Origin: Lachnospiraceae bacterium UBA3386
Lineage (GTDB): Bacteria; Bacillota; Clostridia; Lachnospirales; Lachnospiraceae
NCBI GenBank assembly: GCA_002358875.1
Contig: DEPS01000019.1
Coordinates: forward strand, 99,692 to 143,620
Length of the DNA stretch: 43,929 bases
Direction of reading: 5' to 3'
Part shown: positions 25,601 through 32,787 of the stretch, piece by piece
How positions within the stretch are numbered: position 1 is the first letter of the stretch
How the letters are laid out: each line of letters opens with the position of its first letter
Position numbers and translations under genes: made by a program
The notes under the pieces: model-generated
The model's input: only the letters and a program-made list of their open reading frames with translations
The model's database searches: none
What the model was told of the DNA's origin: nothing

Positions 25601-27882
25601 TTTTCCACTGTCTCAAGTGCGGTGTCGCGCACCTTTCCGGCCGCGCCGCCTACGGGGGAGCCTTCGATTGCTTTCGCCGCCCTTCCCGCTGTTTCCATGG
25701 CTGTTTCACGAACTTTGCCCGCAGCGCCGCCAAGGGGGCTCTCGCCCAGGAATTTTGCTGCCTTTTCTGCAGTCTCAAAAGCGGATTCCCTGGCCCGTCC
25801 TGCTGTTTCAAAAGCGGATTCGCGGGCCTTTCCGGCAGTCTCAAAAGCAGAGTCTCTTGCTTTTTCGGCTGTTTCAAGGGCCAGGGCTGCGGCGCGTGAA
25901 GCGCTGCTCTTTTTGCCGGAGGCAGCAAGGCCCTCTCCGGTGACAGGGACAGTTTCTTCAAATACCGAAGCACGCTGCGCATTTGTCCTGTCGGATGCGG
26001 TTGACCGGGAACCGCGCAGGAAGTGGTTGATGGTCAGGCGGCAGTTGTTGGTACAGCGCCCGCAGTTCGTCAGTGTGGTCTCGTACTGGAGATTTTCAAT
26101 CTCGTCGAAGGACAGCATGGTCGTTTTCTGCCTGCCGTCGTAGCGCTCGCGGGCGATCAGGGCCGCCCCGAAGGCTCCCATGATGCCGGCAATATCAGGA
26201 CGGGTGACCTGCCCGCCTGAAATGGTCTCTACGCTGCGAAGGACGGCATCGTTGTAGAATGTACCGCCCTGGACTACGATATTTTTGCCCAGCTGGGAGG
26301 CATCGGACACCTTGATGACCTTGAAGAGCGCGTTTTTAATTACGGAATAGGCCAGGCCTGCAGAAATATCGGAGACGTCGGCCCCTTCCTTCTGTGCCTG
26401 CTTGACGCGTGAATTCATAAAGACAGTGCAGCGCGTCCCCAGATCAATGGGATGTTTTGCAAAGAGCGCAGCCTTTGCAAAATCCTGCACGGAGAAATTC
26501 AGGGACTTGGCGAAGGTTTCGATAAAGGAGCCGCAGCCGGAGGAACATGCCTCATTGAGAAGGACGTTGTCGACGGCATGGTTTTTGATGCGGATGCACT
26601 TCATGTCCTGTCCGCCGATATCAAGGATACAGTCCACCTCGGGGTCAAAGAAGGCGGCGGCGTAATAATGGGCGATGGTCTCCACTTCACCTTCGTCCAG
26701 AAGGAAGGCCGCTTTCAGAAGGGCTTCGCCGTAACCGGTAGAACAGCTGCGGACGATCCTGGCGTCCGGGGGAATGATACGGCGAATCTCGGAAATGGAT
26801 TCGATCGCTGTCCGCACAGGGCTGCCGTTGTTATTGCTGTAAAAAGAGTAAAGCAGAGTGCCATCCTCGCTGACGAGGGCAAGCTTCGTGGTCGTGGAGC
26901 CCGCGTCGATACCTAGGAAACATTTGCCGTGATAATCGGACAGACTTGCACGCTTTACTTTTGCTTTTTCGTGTCTTTCGCAGAATTCATCGTATTCTTC
27001 CTGTGAAGAAAACAAAGGATCCATACGGCCGATCTCAAATTCCATGTGGAATTCTTCAGAAAGCCTCTGCGCCATTTCCGAGAGAAGGACATGGGTCTGT
27101 TCCTGTGCGTTCATGGCGCTTCCCATGGCAGCAAAGAGATGGGAATTTTCCAGAAGGATCGTATGCTCATCGTCAAGCTTTAGAGTGCGCACGAAGGAAG
27201 CCCTCAGCTCGGACAGAAAGTGAAGGGGACCGCCAAGAAAGGCAACGTGGCCCCGGATGGGTTTTCCGCATGCCAGGCCGCTGATGGTCTGATTGACGAC
27301 AGCCTGAAAAATGGAGGCAGCCAGATCCTCTTTTGTGGCGCCTTCATTGATAAGGGGCTGTATGTCGGATTTTGCGAAGACACCGCAGCGGGCAGCGATC
27401 GTGTACAGGGAGCGGTATCCGCGGGCATAGCGGTTAAGCCCGGCGGCGTCTGTCTGCAGAAGACTGGCCATCTGGTCGATGAAGGAGCCCGTTCCGCCGG
27501 CACAGATGCCGTTCATGCGCTGTTCGATGCTTCCGTTTTCAAAATATATGATCTTTGCATCCTCGCCGCCAAGCTCGATCGCAACATCCGTTTTGGGCGC
27601 GAGTTTTTCAAGCGCGGAGGAGACGGAGACGACCTCCTGGACAAAGGGAACCTTCAGATGAGCCGCCAGAGTAAGTCCGCCGGAACCGGTGATCACCGGA
27701 TGCACTGTTACGTCTCCCAGCTTAGCATACGCATCCTCGACAAGACTGCGGAGCGTCCCGCGGATATCTGCATGGTGGCGGCGGTAATCAGCGAACATAA
27801 TTTTATAGGAAGGATCCAGAACAGCGATCTTGACAGTAGTGGATCCGATATCGATGCCCAGCGTATAATCTTTAGAAATCAC
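22669..27882 (-). CDS. 2-Hydroxyacyl-CoA dehydratase activase-like protein with repeat insertion
   Basis: A 1737-residue protein of the BcrAD/BadF/BadG/HgdC superfamily, which uses ATP to drive electrons into radical CoA dehydratases. Two activase domains are present (residues ~5-275 with DIGSTTVK, and ~318-590 with GIDAGSTTTK). Each keeps cysteines placed like those binding the [4Fe-4S] cluster in HgdC (NGICAGGTGSF and AARCGVF; NEACSSGCGSF and GTRCTVF). CGRCTNNC at ~607 is followed by an inserted block of about 240 residues before GNRCERG at ~870. DUF2229-like and dehydratase-like regions (~900-1640) and a Ser/Gly-rich tail follow. Relatives are about 1400 residues long. The start is a GTG at 27882 after AAAGGAG. 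No dehydratase subunit gene is nearby, so its partner is unknown. Confidence 0.9.
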   Translation of the reverse strand: MISKDYTLGIDIGSTTVKIAVLDPSYKIMFADYRRHHADIRGTLRSLVEDAYAKLGDVTVHPVITGSGGLTLAAHLKVPFVQEVVSVSSALEKLAPKTDVAIELGGEDAKIIYFENGSIEQRMNGICAGGTGSFIDQMASLLQTDAAGLNRYARGYRSLYTIAARCGVFAKSDIQPLINEGATKEDLAASIFQAVVNQTISGLACGKPIRGHVAFLGGPLHFLSELRASFVRTLKLDDEHTILLENSHLFAAMGSAMNAQEQTHVLLSEMAQRLSEEFHMEFEIGRMDPLFSSQEEYDEFCERHEKAKVKRASLSDYHGKCFLGIDAGSTTTKLALVSEDGTLLYSFYSNNNGSPVRTAIESISEIRRIIPPDARIVRSCSTGYGEALLKAAFLLDEGEVETIAHYYAAAFFDPEVDCILDIGGQDMKCIRIKNHAVDNVLLNEACSSGCGSFIETFAKSLNFSVQDFAKAALFAKHPIDLGTRCTVFMNSRVKQAQKEGADVSDISAGLAYSVIKNALFKVIKVSDASQLGKNIVVQGGTFYNDAVLRSVETISGGQVTRPDIAGIMGAFGAALIARERYDGRQKTTMLSFDEIENLQYETTLTNCGRCTNNCRLTINHFLRGSRSTASDRTNAQRASVFEETVPVTGEGLAASGKKSSASRAAALALETAEKARDSAFETAGKARESAFETAGRARESAFETAEKAAKFLGESPLGGAAGKVRETAMETAGRAAKAIEGSPVGGAAGKVRDTALETVEKARESALETTEKAAKAIEGSPVGGAAEKVRETAEKARESALETVGKVRETAKETADRAREAAMETAGKARGAALERTGKSSKALRADTGDLSTDAAGDSSASERLFISGNRCERGLGKEAVRNNLPNMYKYKLGRIFGYRPLPPSQAPRGTVGIPRVLNMYEDYPFWAVFFTKLGYRVVLSPLSTHQIYEMGIESIPSESACYPAKIAHGHVMWLINKGVDFIFYPSLFYERSEFASSDNHYNCPIVTSYPENIRNNVEEITEGKIAFRNPFMAFTSLRTITDALLREFGSEIPADEIREACAAGWEELEQSRVDIRRKGEEILRYMEENHVKGIVLAGRPYHIDPEINHGIPEMITSYGICVLSEDSISHLSTPDRPITVLDQWMYHSRLYAAANYVRLRDDLEMIQLNSFGCGIDAVTTDQVNDILAGSDKIYTCLKIDEVNNLGSARIRVRSLIAAIRIRDAKNTKRTVRSTAVEKVAFTENMRKNYTILCPQMSPIHFDMLEPAVRACGYNLVVLPNDNRRAVDFGLKYVNNDACYPSLFVVGQIMEALDSGQYDVNSTAVLMTQTGGGCRASNYVGFIRRALAKAGMGQIPVVSVNMSGLENNPGFKLDLKLITRAAYAIVFGDVMMRCIYRMRPYELKKGMVEAKHKKWLQICTDFLTKTNGLNLPKVQRLARQMIRDFDSIPIREERRPRVGIVGEILVKYAPAANNYLVDLLEQEGAEASVPDLMGFMLYCFYNQVYKAENLGTSKKTAMKSTLGIRAIEAALRPIYREYEKSRHFEAPASIYSLVKFAEPIVSIGNETGEGWFLTGEMVELIQDGVENIVCIQPFGCLPNHVVGKGVIKAIRREYPLANIAAIDYDPGASEVNQLNRIKLMLATAQKNLEKKKRGEYPGSTTGGEEKTGSSSESITGSGMTDSPASLAAGPEIDSDHASIGCVPPVEEPSSDTAPGRKAAFGRTFFGKPLFRKKSSGK
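25365..25880 (-). repeat. LEA-like 11-residue repeats inside the activase gene
   Basis: About 170 codons encode degenerate 11-residue units of the form ETAGKARESAF, interrupted three times by a longer unit related to AAKAIEGSPVGGAAGKVR. Composition is almost wholly Ala, Glu, Lys, Arg, Thr, Ser and Gly. It predicts an amphipathic, charged helix like group 3 LEA or apolipoprotein repeats. Confidence 0.85.
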
Positions 27883-27924
27883 AGGGACAATCTCCTTTCA
27901 AATGCTTTTTTCCATAGATAAGAG

Positions 27925-27953
27925 ATTATACTTGAATAACCAAAAAAAAGCAA
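27925..27953 (-). promoter_or_regulatory. Promoter for the activase gene
   Basis: On the minus strand a weak -35 TTGCTT (27948-27953), 17-base spacer and perfect -10 TATAAT (27925-27930). Confidence 0.55.
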
Positions 27954-28017
27954 ATCATATGATTTTGGGGATGCCCAGGCAGTTTACAAATAAGGCTTTG
28001 GAATGCTACAATAATTT

Positions 28018-28102
28018 CTGCCTTTTTTGATTTTCTGCCATTCCGACAGGAAATTCCTGCAAGAATTTCCGGCAGGAATTTCCGGTGACAGAATCAAGGC
28101 AG
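28018..28102. other. 85-base imperfect palindrome in a divergent intergenic region
   Basis: Outer arms CTGCCTT (28018-28024) / AAGGCAG (28096-28102), then GATT..CTG / CAGAATC, and a perfect inner stem AAATTCCTGC (28051-28060) / GCAGGAATTT (28072-28081). It lies between the activase promoter and the rhomboid-like gene and may be an RNA hairpin, an operator or a small mobile repeat. Confidence 0.65.
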
Positions 28103-28191
28103 CTGTTCGGATACTGTAATGCAGACTATGGTAAACGACAAAATATTCTTTGATTTTTCGTTTGCTCTCCTGATAATTGAAAGGAAAATAG

Positions 28192-29064
28192 ATGATGGAT
28201 CGCTTTGAAAAAAAATTCAGAAAATATGCCATAAGCAATCTGTCCATGAAGCTGATCGTGCTTTATGTCATCGGATATGTGCTTTATTATATCCGCCCTG
28301 AAATATTTTCACTTCTTACGCTGAATGTGACAGCTGTCCTGAAAGGTCAGATCTGGCGGATCTTCACATGGCTTCTTGTACCTCCGGACGGCGGCTCCAA
28401 TCTGTTTTTTGTCGCTATTATGTTGTATTTTTATTACAATATCGGATCCGCCCTTGAAAGAGTTTGGGGGGATTTCAAATATAATGTCTACATTTTTCTT
28501 GGTATCATCCTGACTGTGATCAGTGCTTTTTTGTGGCTGCTCTTCCTTAGGGCAACCGGTCTCACAGGCACAGTCCTCATGATGGCCGGTCAATACGGAG
28601 CACCGTATTTCAGTACTTATTATATTAATATGTCAATTTTACTGGCCTTTGCCATGACTTTTCCCGAGGCGCAGGTGTATCTGTTCTTTGTACTGCCGAT
28701 CAAGGTCAAGTATCTGGGCTGGATCGATGTCGGCTTCCTGGTCCTTAGCATGATTACCGGCAACAGCGCGCAGCGTTTCGTCATCGCCGCAGCGCTTTTG
28801 AACGTAATCCTGCTTTATATGCGAAGCCGAGGCAGAATTGTCTGGTCTCCGATGCAGATGCGCCGGAGACAGCAGTTTAAAAAAATGGCTTCCACAGGCA
28901 GGAGCAGCACCATGCGCAGCACCGGAGCCCTGCACCGCTGTGCCGTCTGCGGCCGCACGGAAAAAGACGGTGATGATCTGGAATTTCGTTATTGCAGTAA
29001 ATGCGCCGGAGGGCGGGAATACTGTCAGGACCATCTCTTTTCACATGTACATGTCGGCAGATAA
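28192..29064 (+). CDS. Rhomboid-like membrane protein with C-terminal zinc ribbon
   Basis: A 290-residue protein with about six membrane helices (residues ~20-210) and a C-terminal Cys-rich segment: CAVCG near 248, CSKC near 268 and CQDH near 277, followed by a final histidine pair, which looks like a small zinc site. VLKGQIWRIFTWLLVPP and ALERVWGDFKYN resemble the first helices and loop of rhomboid proteases. No GxSG serine motif was found where the catalytic serine should be, and the second His motif is unclear. It is probably an inactive rhomboid-fold protein or a distant relative. Start at 28192 (or 28195) after AAGGA. Confidence 0.65.
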   Translation: MMDRFEKKFRKYAISNLSMKLIVLYVIGYVLYYIRPEIFSLLTLNVTAVLKGQIWRIFTWLLVPPDGGSNLFFVAIMLYFYYNIGSALERVWGDFKYNVYIFLGIILTVISAFLWLLFLRATGLTGTVLMMAGQYGAPYFSTYYINMSILLAFAMTFPEAQVYLFFVLPIKVKYLGWIDVGFLVLSMITGNSAQRFVIAAALLNVILLYMRSRGRIVWSPMQMRRRQQFKKMASTGRSSTMRSTGALHRCAVCGRTEKDGDDLEFRYCSKCAGGREYCQDHLFSHVHVGR

Positions 29065-29098
29065 ACAACCGGCCTGAATTTTGACTGATCCCATCGGA

Positions 29099-29140
29099 GA
29101 AACCCGTTCCGGGCTTTCTACGACAAATGCGGAGCATTTG
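29099..29140 (+). other. Pair of hairpins upstream of the sigma-like gene
   Basis: GAAACCCG / CGGGCTTTC (29099-29118, one bulge) and CAAATGC / GCATTTG (29124-29140). Neither has a T tract. A further small stem TCCGTTT / AAACGGA (29241-29255) sits just before the AGGAGG site of the next gene. Confidence 0.5.
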
Positions 29141-29269
29141 CCGGATGCACGCACTGGTGTGCGGCATAGAGTATAAGGCAGATATTAAAGTGTAAAAATC
29201 CGCAGCTGCAGGCCGCGTTATTTAAAATTAGAAGGCTTCGTCCGTTTCAAACGGAATCAGGAGGCAGTA

Positions 29270-30004
29270 ATGAACACAGAACAGGAATTTCTGAAGCTTT
29301 TGCAGGAAACTTTGAAACAGGCCAGGAGGAACGGTGGAAAAATAAGCCGCGGAGAGATCGGTGAGATCTTCGGATCTTTTTCACTGGATGAAGAGCAGAT
29401 CACTCAGGTCGAGGCTTATCTGAAGGCGCACAGGATCAGCGTGGGCGCGGCGGGACAGGACCCTGACGCTCTGCAGCAGGAGGAGAGAGAATTTCTCATC
29501 TCTTATCAGGCCATGCTCGAGGACATTCCCAGGCTTTCGGATTCAGTCATGGATGCGGTCCGGCTTTCCGCCATGGCCGGCGAGCCCTCCGCGCAGAAGG
29601 AGCTGGCTGAGCAGATGATGGGAAGCGTCGTGGACATTGCCCGCCTGTATGTCGGTCAGGGCGTAGGGATCGAGGATCTGATCGGCGCCGGAAATGAAGC
29701 GCTCGCTCTGGGCGTTACCATGCTGGATCATCTTGAAAGCCCGCAGGAGGTGGAAGGAGAGCTGGGGCGCAGGATCATGGACAGCATGGAGGATATGATC
29801 TCCATGATGCTTGATGACCACGCCAGGGACAGGGAAATTGAAGATCTGACCAATCTTGTCGCCGGAAAAGCAAAGGAGCTCGCTCAGACTCTGGGCAGAA
29901 AAGTAACTGCACATGAACTTGCCCGTGAAGGGGAGGTGACCATGGAACAGATCATGGAGGCTAAAAGGCTGACCGGGGACAGGATCGAAGATCTGCAGGG
30001 ATGA
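29270..30004 (+). CDS. Truncated sigma-70-like protein
   Basis: A 244-residue protein that resembles part of a primary-type sigma factor. The N-terminal ~60 residues look like region 1.1 (LLQETLKQARRNGGKISRGEI). Residues ~115-150 match regions 2.1-2.2 (SVVDIARLYVGQGVGIEDLIGAGNEALALGV). The aromatic promoter-melting and -10-reading parts (2.3-2.4) are absent. A region-3-like segment (AQTLGRKVTAHELAREGEVT) follows, and there is no region 4. It could bind RNA polymerase core through region 2.2 without recognising promoters. Start follows AGGAGG. Function unknown. Confidence 0.72.
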   Translation: MNTEQEFLKLLQETLKQARRNGGKISRGEIGEIFGSFSLDEEQITQVEAYLKAHRISVGAAGQDPDALQQEEREFLISYQAMLEDIPRLSDSVMDAVRLSAMAGEPSAQKELAEQMMGSVVDIARLYVGQGVGIEDLIGAGNEALALGVTMLDHLESPQEVEGELGRRIMDSMEDMISMMLDDHARDREIEDLTNLVAGKAKELAQTLGRKVTAHELAREGEVTMEQIMEAKRLTGDRIEDLQG

Positions 30005-30153
30005 AGGTAAGGCTGTAAGGGCCAAAGGTAACAGCTCGCTATGCACTGAATTCGAGGTGTTTTCACATATGCACACCACCTGTTGCGTTTGCTCAGCGCA
30101 AAAACCCGACATGAACGGTCGTTGCGTCTTTTGGTGTATAATCAGAAAAAACG

Positions 30154-30182
30154 TTGACTTTGTTTCTGGAAATCTTTATACT
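30154..30182 (+). promoter_or_regulatory. Promoter for the candidate small RNA
   Basis: TTGACT (30154-30159), 17-base spacer, TATACT (30177-30182), 150 bases after the sigma-like gene. Confidence 0.6.
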
Positions 30183-30188
30183 TTATAT

Positions 30189-30283
30189 GATTCTTTTGCT
30201 TTAAGATCATCAATTATTCGGATCATCATTACGAAACAATAAACATGCAGGGGTGGAGATTATCTTCACCGGGGGATTTTTTT
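30189..30283 (+). ncRNA. Candidate ~95-nt small RNA
   Basis: It is bounded by the promoter at 30154 and a terminator at 30252-30283. It contains two GATCATCA copies (about 30207 and 30222) in an unpaired stretch and only a five-codon reading frame. The next gene (recA) has its own promoter. From 30284 to 30481 nothing else was recognised. Confidence 0.4.
30252..30283 (+). terminator. Terminator of the candidate small RNA
   Basis: Stem GGTGGAGAT (30252-30260) / ATCTTCACC (30262-30270) with one G-U pair, then GGGGGA and T7 (30277-30283). The gap between stem and T tract is slightly long. Confidence 0.6.
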
Positions 30284-30481
30284 CCTTGCGAAAAAATAAC
30301 CGGCAGATCTGTCCTGACAGACGAAGATGCATAGAATGAGTTTTCTTATTTTTATGCTCTGAAACGTCTGACTGGCCTGGTGTGCCGCTTTTTTATGCTC
30401 CCTGTCAGAAGCGGATGTATATTTGATATAAAATAAATTTTTCATTAACTGAGACACTTTTCAAAATGCTTTAAAAAGCTC

Positions 30482-30510
30482 TTGCAGATGACAGAAACAG
30501 ATGATATACT
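30482..30510 (+). promoter_or_regulatory. recA promoter
   Basis: TTGCAG (30482-30487), 17-base spacer, TATACT (30505-30510). The leader holds two hairpins: ATACGG/CCGTAT (30539-30557) and TGCAGCC/GGCTGCA (about 30582-30608) just before the ribosome site. Confidence 0.75.
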
Positions 30511-30516
30511 TGGACG

Positions 30517-30530
30517 CGAACAGATGTTCA
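30517..30530 (+). promoter_or_regulatory. SOS (LexA/DinR) box
   Basis: CGAACAGATGTTCA matches the Firmicute LexA operator CGAAC-N4-GTTCG at all but the last base and overlaps the expected transcription start of recA. Confidence 0.85.
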
Positions 30531-30627
30531 TAATCCGGATACGGTAATGTTCCGTATACGGTTGTCAATAATAAAGATGATGCAGCCCTGCAGGATGAAC
30601 AGGCTGCATCTGAAAAGAGGAGGAAAA

Positions 30628-31704
30628 ATGGGATTTTCTACAGAAGACAGACAGAAAGCGCTTGATGCTGCGCTGGCGCATATTGAAAAGCAGTTCGGAA
30701 AGGGAGCAGTCATGAAGTTGGGAGATCCGTCTGCACAGATGAATGTGGAGACGATCCCGACGGGATCCCTGAGCCTTGATATTGCGCTGGGACTGGGAGG
30801 GATCCCGCGTGGCAGAATCATTGAAATATACGGACCTGAGTCTTCGGGCAAGACGACTGTGACCCTCCATATGATCGCTGAGGTACAGCGCCGTGGAGGT
30901 ATTGCCGGTTTTATAGACGCAGAGCATGCGCTTGATCCGGTATATGCAAAGAATATCGGTGTGGATATAGACAATCTGTATATCTCCCAGCCTGACAGCG
31001 GTGAGCAGGCTCTGGAGATCGCGGAAACCATGGTCCGCTCCGGTGCGATCGATATAGTAGTCGTGGACTCTGTTGCCGCGCTTGTTCCCAAGGCGGAAAT
31101 CGACGGCGATATGGGCGATTCACATGTAGGTCTCCACGCCCGTCTGATGTCCCAGGCGCTCCGCAAGCTCACAGCTGTGATCAGCAAATCCAATTGCGCC
31201 GTTGTGTTTATCAATCAGCTCAGGGAAAAAGTCGGAGTGATGTTCGGAAATCCGGAGGTGACCACGGGCGGGCGGGCCCTGAAATTCTATTCCTCCGTCC
31301 GCATGGATGTGCGCCGTATCGAGACCTTAAAGCAGGGCGGAGAGAGCATCGGCAACCGGACAAGAGTCAAGGTGGTAAAAAACAAAATTGCCCCGCCGTT
31401 CCGTGAGGCGGAATTCGATATCATGTACGGAAAGGGCATCTCCTATGTCGGAGATGTGCTTGATCTGGCGGCCGGCTGCGATATTATCAACAAAAGCGGC
31501 GCATGGTATAACTACGAGGGAAGACGGATCGGGCAGGGACGCGAGAATTCCAAGCAGTTTCTGACCGATCATCCTGAACTGCTTTCGGAAATAGATAAAA
31601 AAGTCAGGGCCCACTACAATCTGGATCCTGAAGGAGCCTTTGAAGCACCTGCAGCAGACGGGAAGACACCTGCTGAGCCGGCGTCCGATACAGAAAAGCC
31701 CTGA
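30628..31704 (+). CDS. recA: Recombinase RecA
   Basis: ATP-dependent strand-exchange protein and co-protease for LexA cleavage. It has 358 residues, standard length. The Walker A motif GPESSGKTT is at ~66, VVVDSVAALVPKAEI is the Walker B region, and FINQLREKVGVMFGNPE with TTGGRALKFYSSVR forms the DNA-binding loops. The start at 30628 has AGAGGAGG upstream; a longer frame from 30547 lies in the leader hairpins. The promoter and SOS box indicate LexA control. recX follows 37 bases later, the usual partner. Confidence 0.99.
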   Translation: MGFSTEDRQKALDAALAHIEKQFGKGAVMKLGDPSAQMNVETIPTGSLSLDIALGLGGIPRGRIIEIYGPESSGKTTVTLHMIAEVQRRGGIAGFIDAEHALDPVYAKNIGVDIDNLYISQPDSGEQALEIAETMVRSGAIDIVVVDSVAALVPKAEIDGDMGDSHVGLHARLMSQALRKLTAVISKSNCAVVFINQLREKVGVMFGNPEVTTGGRALKFYSSVRMDVRRIETLKQGGESIGNRTRVKVVKNKIAPPFREAEFDIMYGKGISYVGDVLDLAAGCDIINKSGAWYNYEGRRIGQGRENSKQFLTDHPELLSEIDKKVRAHYNLDPEGAFEAPAADGKTPAEPASDTEKP

Positions 31705-31741
31705 GTCGGCGTCTAAAAAATTTTGAATCTGTGGATGGATT

Positions 31742-32365
31742 ATGGGTAGATATAAAATGCCGACGGGCGTAAGGGAGGACCTGAAAAAAGACCGGGAGCA
31801 GTCCGAAGCTTATAAAAAGACAAAAGACGGGAAACAGTCCGAAGCTGACATACAACTCAAAGACAGGGAACAGTCCGAAGCTGATAGACAGCCTGAAGAC
31901 GGAGAACAGTTGAAAAAGCTCAGGTCCGCATGCATGCGCAGATGCGGTCTTCTTCTTGGAAGCCGTGATTATTCAGTCTCCCGCCTCAGGGAAAAGCTTC
32001 TGAAGGCCGGATTTGATGATACCATTGTCGAAGATTCCCTGGAGAGACTAAAGGACGCCGGATATCTTAATGACAGGCGATATGCGGAGCAGTTTATCCG
32101 CAGCCACCTGTCAGACAAAAGCCGCCTTCGGATCATAAAGGACCTGATCGACAGGGGGATTGCCGACGAAATGATCAGTGAAGCCTTCGGGGAGTTTACT
32201 GAAGAAGAAATACAGAGCGCTCAATATGATCAGATCCGCCGCCTCCTGGAAAAAAGAGGTTATGATCCGGATTTGTTTTCCTTTGAAGAAAAGCAGAAAA
32301 CCATGGCTTTTCTCCAGAGAAAGGGGTTTCCGAACCGTCTGATCCGCAGGGCCATAGAAGGATAA
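31742..32365 (+). CDS. recX: RecA regulatory protein RecX
   Basis: Modulates RecA filaments. Residues ~60-207 are three-helix RecX repeats (CGLLLGSRDYSVSRLREKL, LKDAGYLNDRRYAEQFI, RKGFPNRLIRRAIEG). The first ~55 residues are unusual: a hydrophilic tail of 12-residue tandem repeats (KDREQSEADRQP type). It starts at 31742, 37 bases after recA, without a strong ribosome site, so translation is probably coupled to recA; an ATG at 31757 is an alternative start. Confidence 0.92.
   Translation: MGRYKMPTGVREDLKKDREQSEAYKKTKDGKQSEADIQLKDREQSEADRQPEDGEQLKKLRSACMRRCGLLLGSRDYSVSRLREKLLKAGFDDTIVEDSLERLKDAGYLNDRRYAEQFIRSHLSDKSRLRIIKDLIDRGIADEMISEAFGEFTEEEIQSAQYDQIRRLLEKRGYDPDLFSFEEKQKTMAFLQRKGFPNRLIRRAIEG
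31787..31906 (+). repeat. 36-bp tandem repeat in recX
   Basis: CAGTCCGAAGCT recurs at 31799, 31835 and 31871, exactly 36 bases apart, with a degenerate fourth start at 31907. It encodes the 12-residue repeats of the RecX N terminus. Confidence 0.9.
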
Positions 32366-32416
32366 AAATACTTTATTTACTGTTTGTATGCTGCCGGTAT
32401 GACAGTTTTCCCGGGG

Positions 32417-32484
32417 GTGTGACCGCCGGCTGCCGGTCACACGCAGACAGGAGTTACATGTTCACGTCCTCGATAGGGCGTGAA
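32417..32484 (+). other. Structured hairpins between recX and rny
   Basis: Perfect stem GTGTGACCG (32417-32425) / CGGTCACAC (32434-32442), then TTCACG-T-CCT / AGG-G-CGTGAA (32461-32484), framed by GTTAC and GTAAC. There is no T tract. It could be a weak terminator of recA-recX or an RNA element. Confidence 0.55.
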
Positions 32485-32528
32485 GAATAACGGTAACTTT
32501 CTTACCCGAAAATACAGTAGAGAATGGC

Positions 32529-32557
32529 TTGACAGGCGCACTTTTTACGTTTAATAT
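32529..32557 (+). promoter_or_regulatory. Promoter for rny
   Basis: TTGACA (32529-32534), 17-base spacer, TAATAT (32552-32557), giving a ~225-base leader before rny with no recognised riboswitch. Confidence 0.55.
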
Positions 32558-32787
32558 GGAATCTGTTGTGGACTGTTTTGGATTTGTTCGTTAGAATACT
32601 TAATTTTGTCTTGTTTGTCTGGGAAGAAAGACATATGTGTTCTATACAATAAATGCTGACGGGCTGTCCGTCCGGTGCGGGCGAGACGGCGTTTATCCAA
32701 TTACAGCTGTTCCGGTATTGGATTGAACATCTAAATAACGGACTGCGGTGTTACAGTTATCCAAATTTAATAAGGAGGTGCTCCTGC

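Noticed and set aside
25365..25880. CRISPR-like repeat array
   Set aside because: Units are in frame, diverged, about 33 bases long without spacers, and encode a helical protein repeat.
24100..25899. 599-codon plus-strand reading frame
   Set aside because: It lies wholly antisense to the activase gene, whose protein motifs are clear; the open frame comes from GC-rich codon bias and the repeats.
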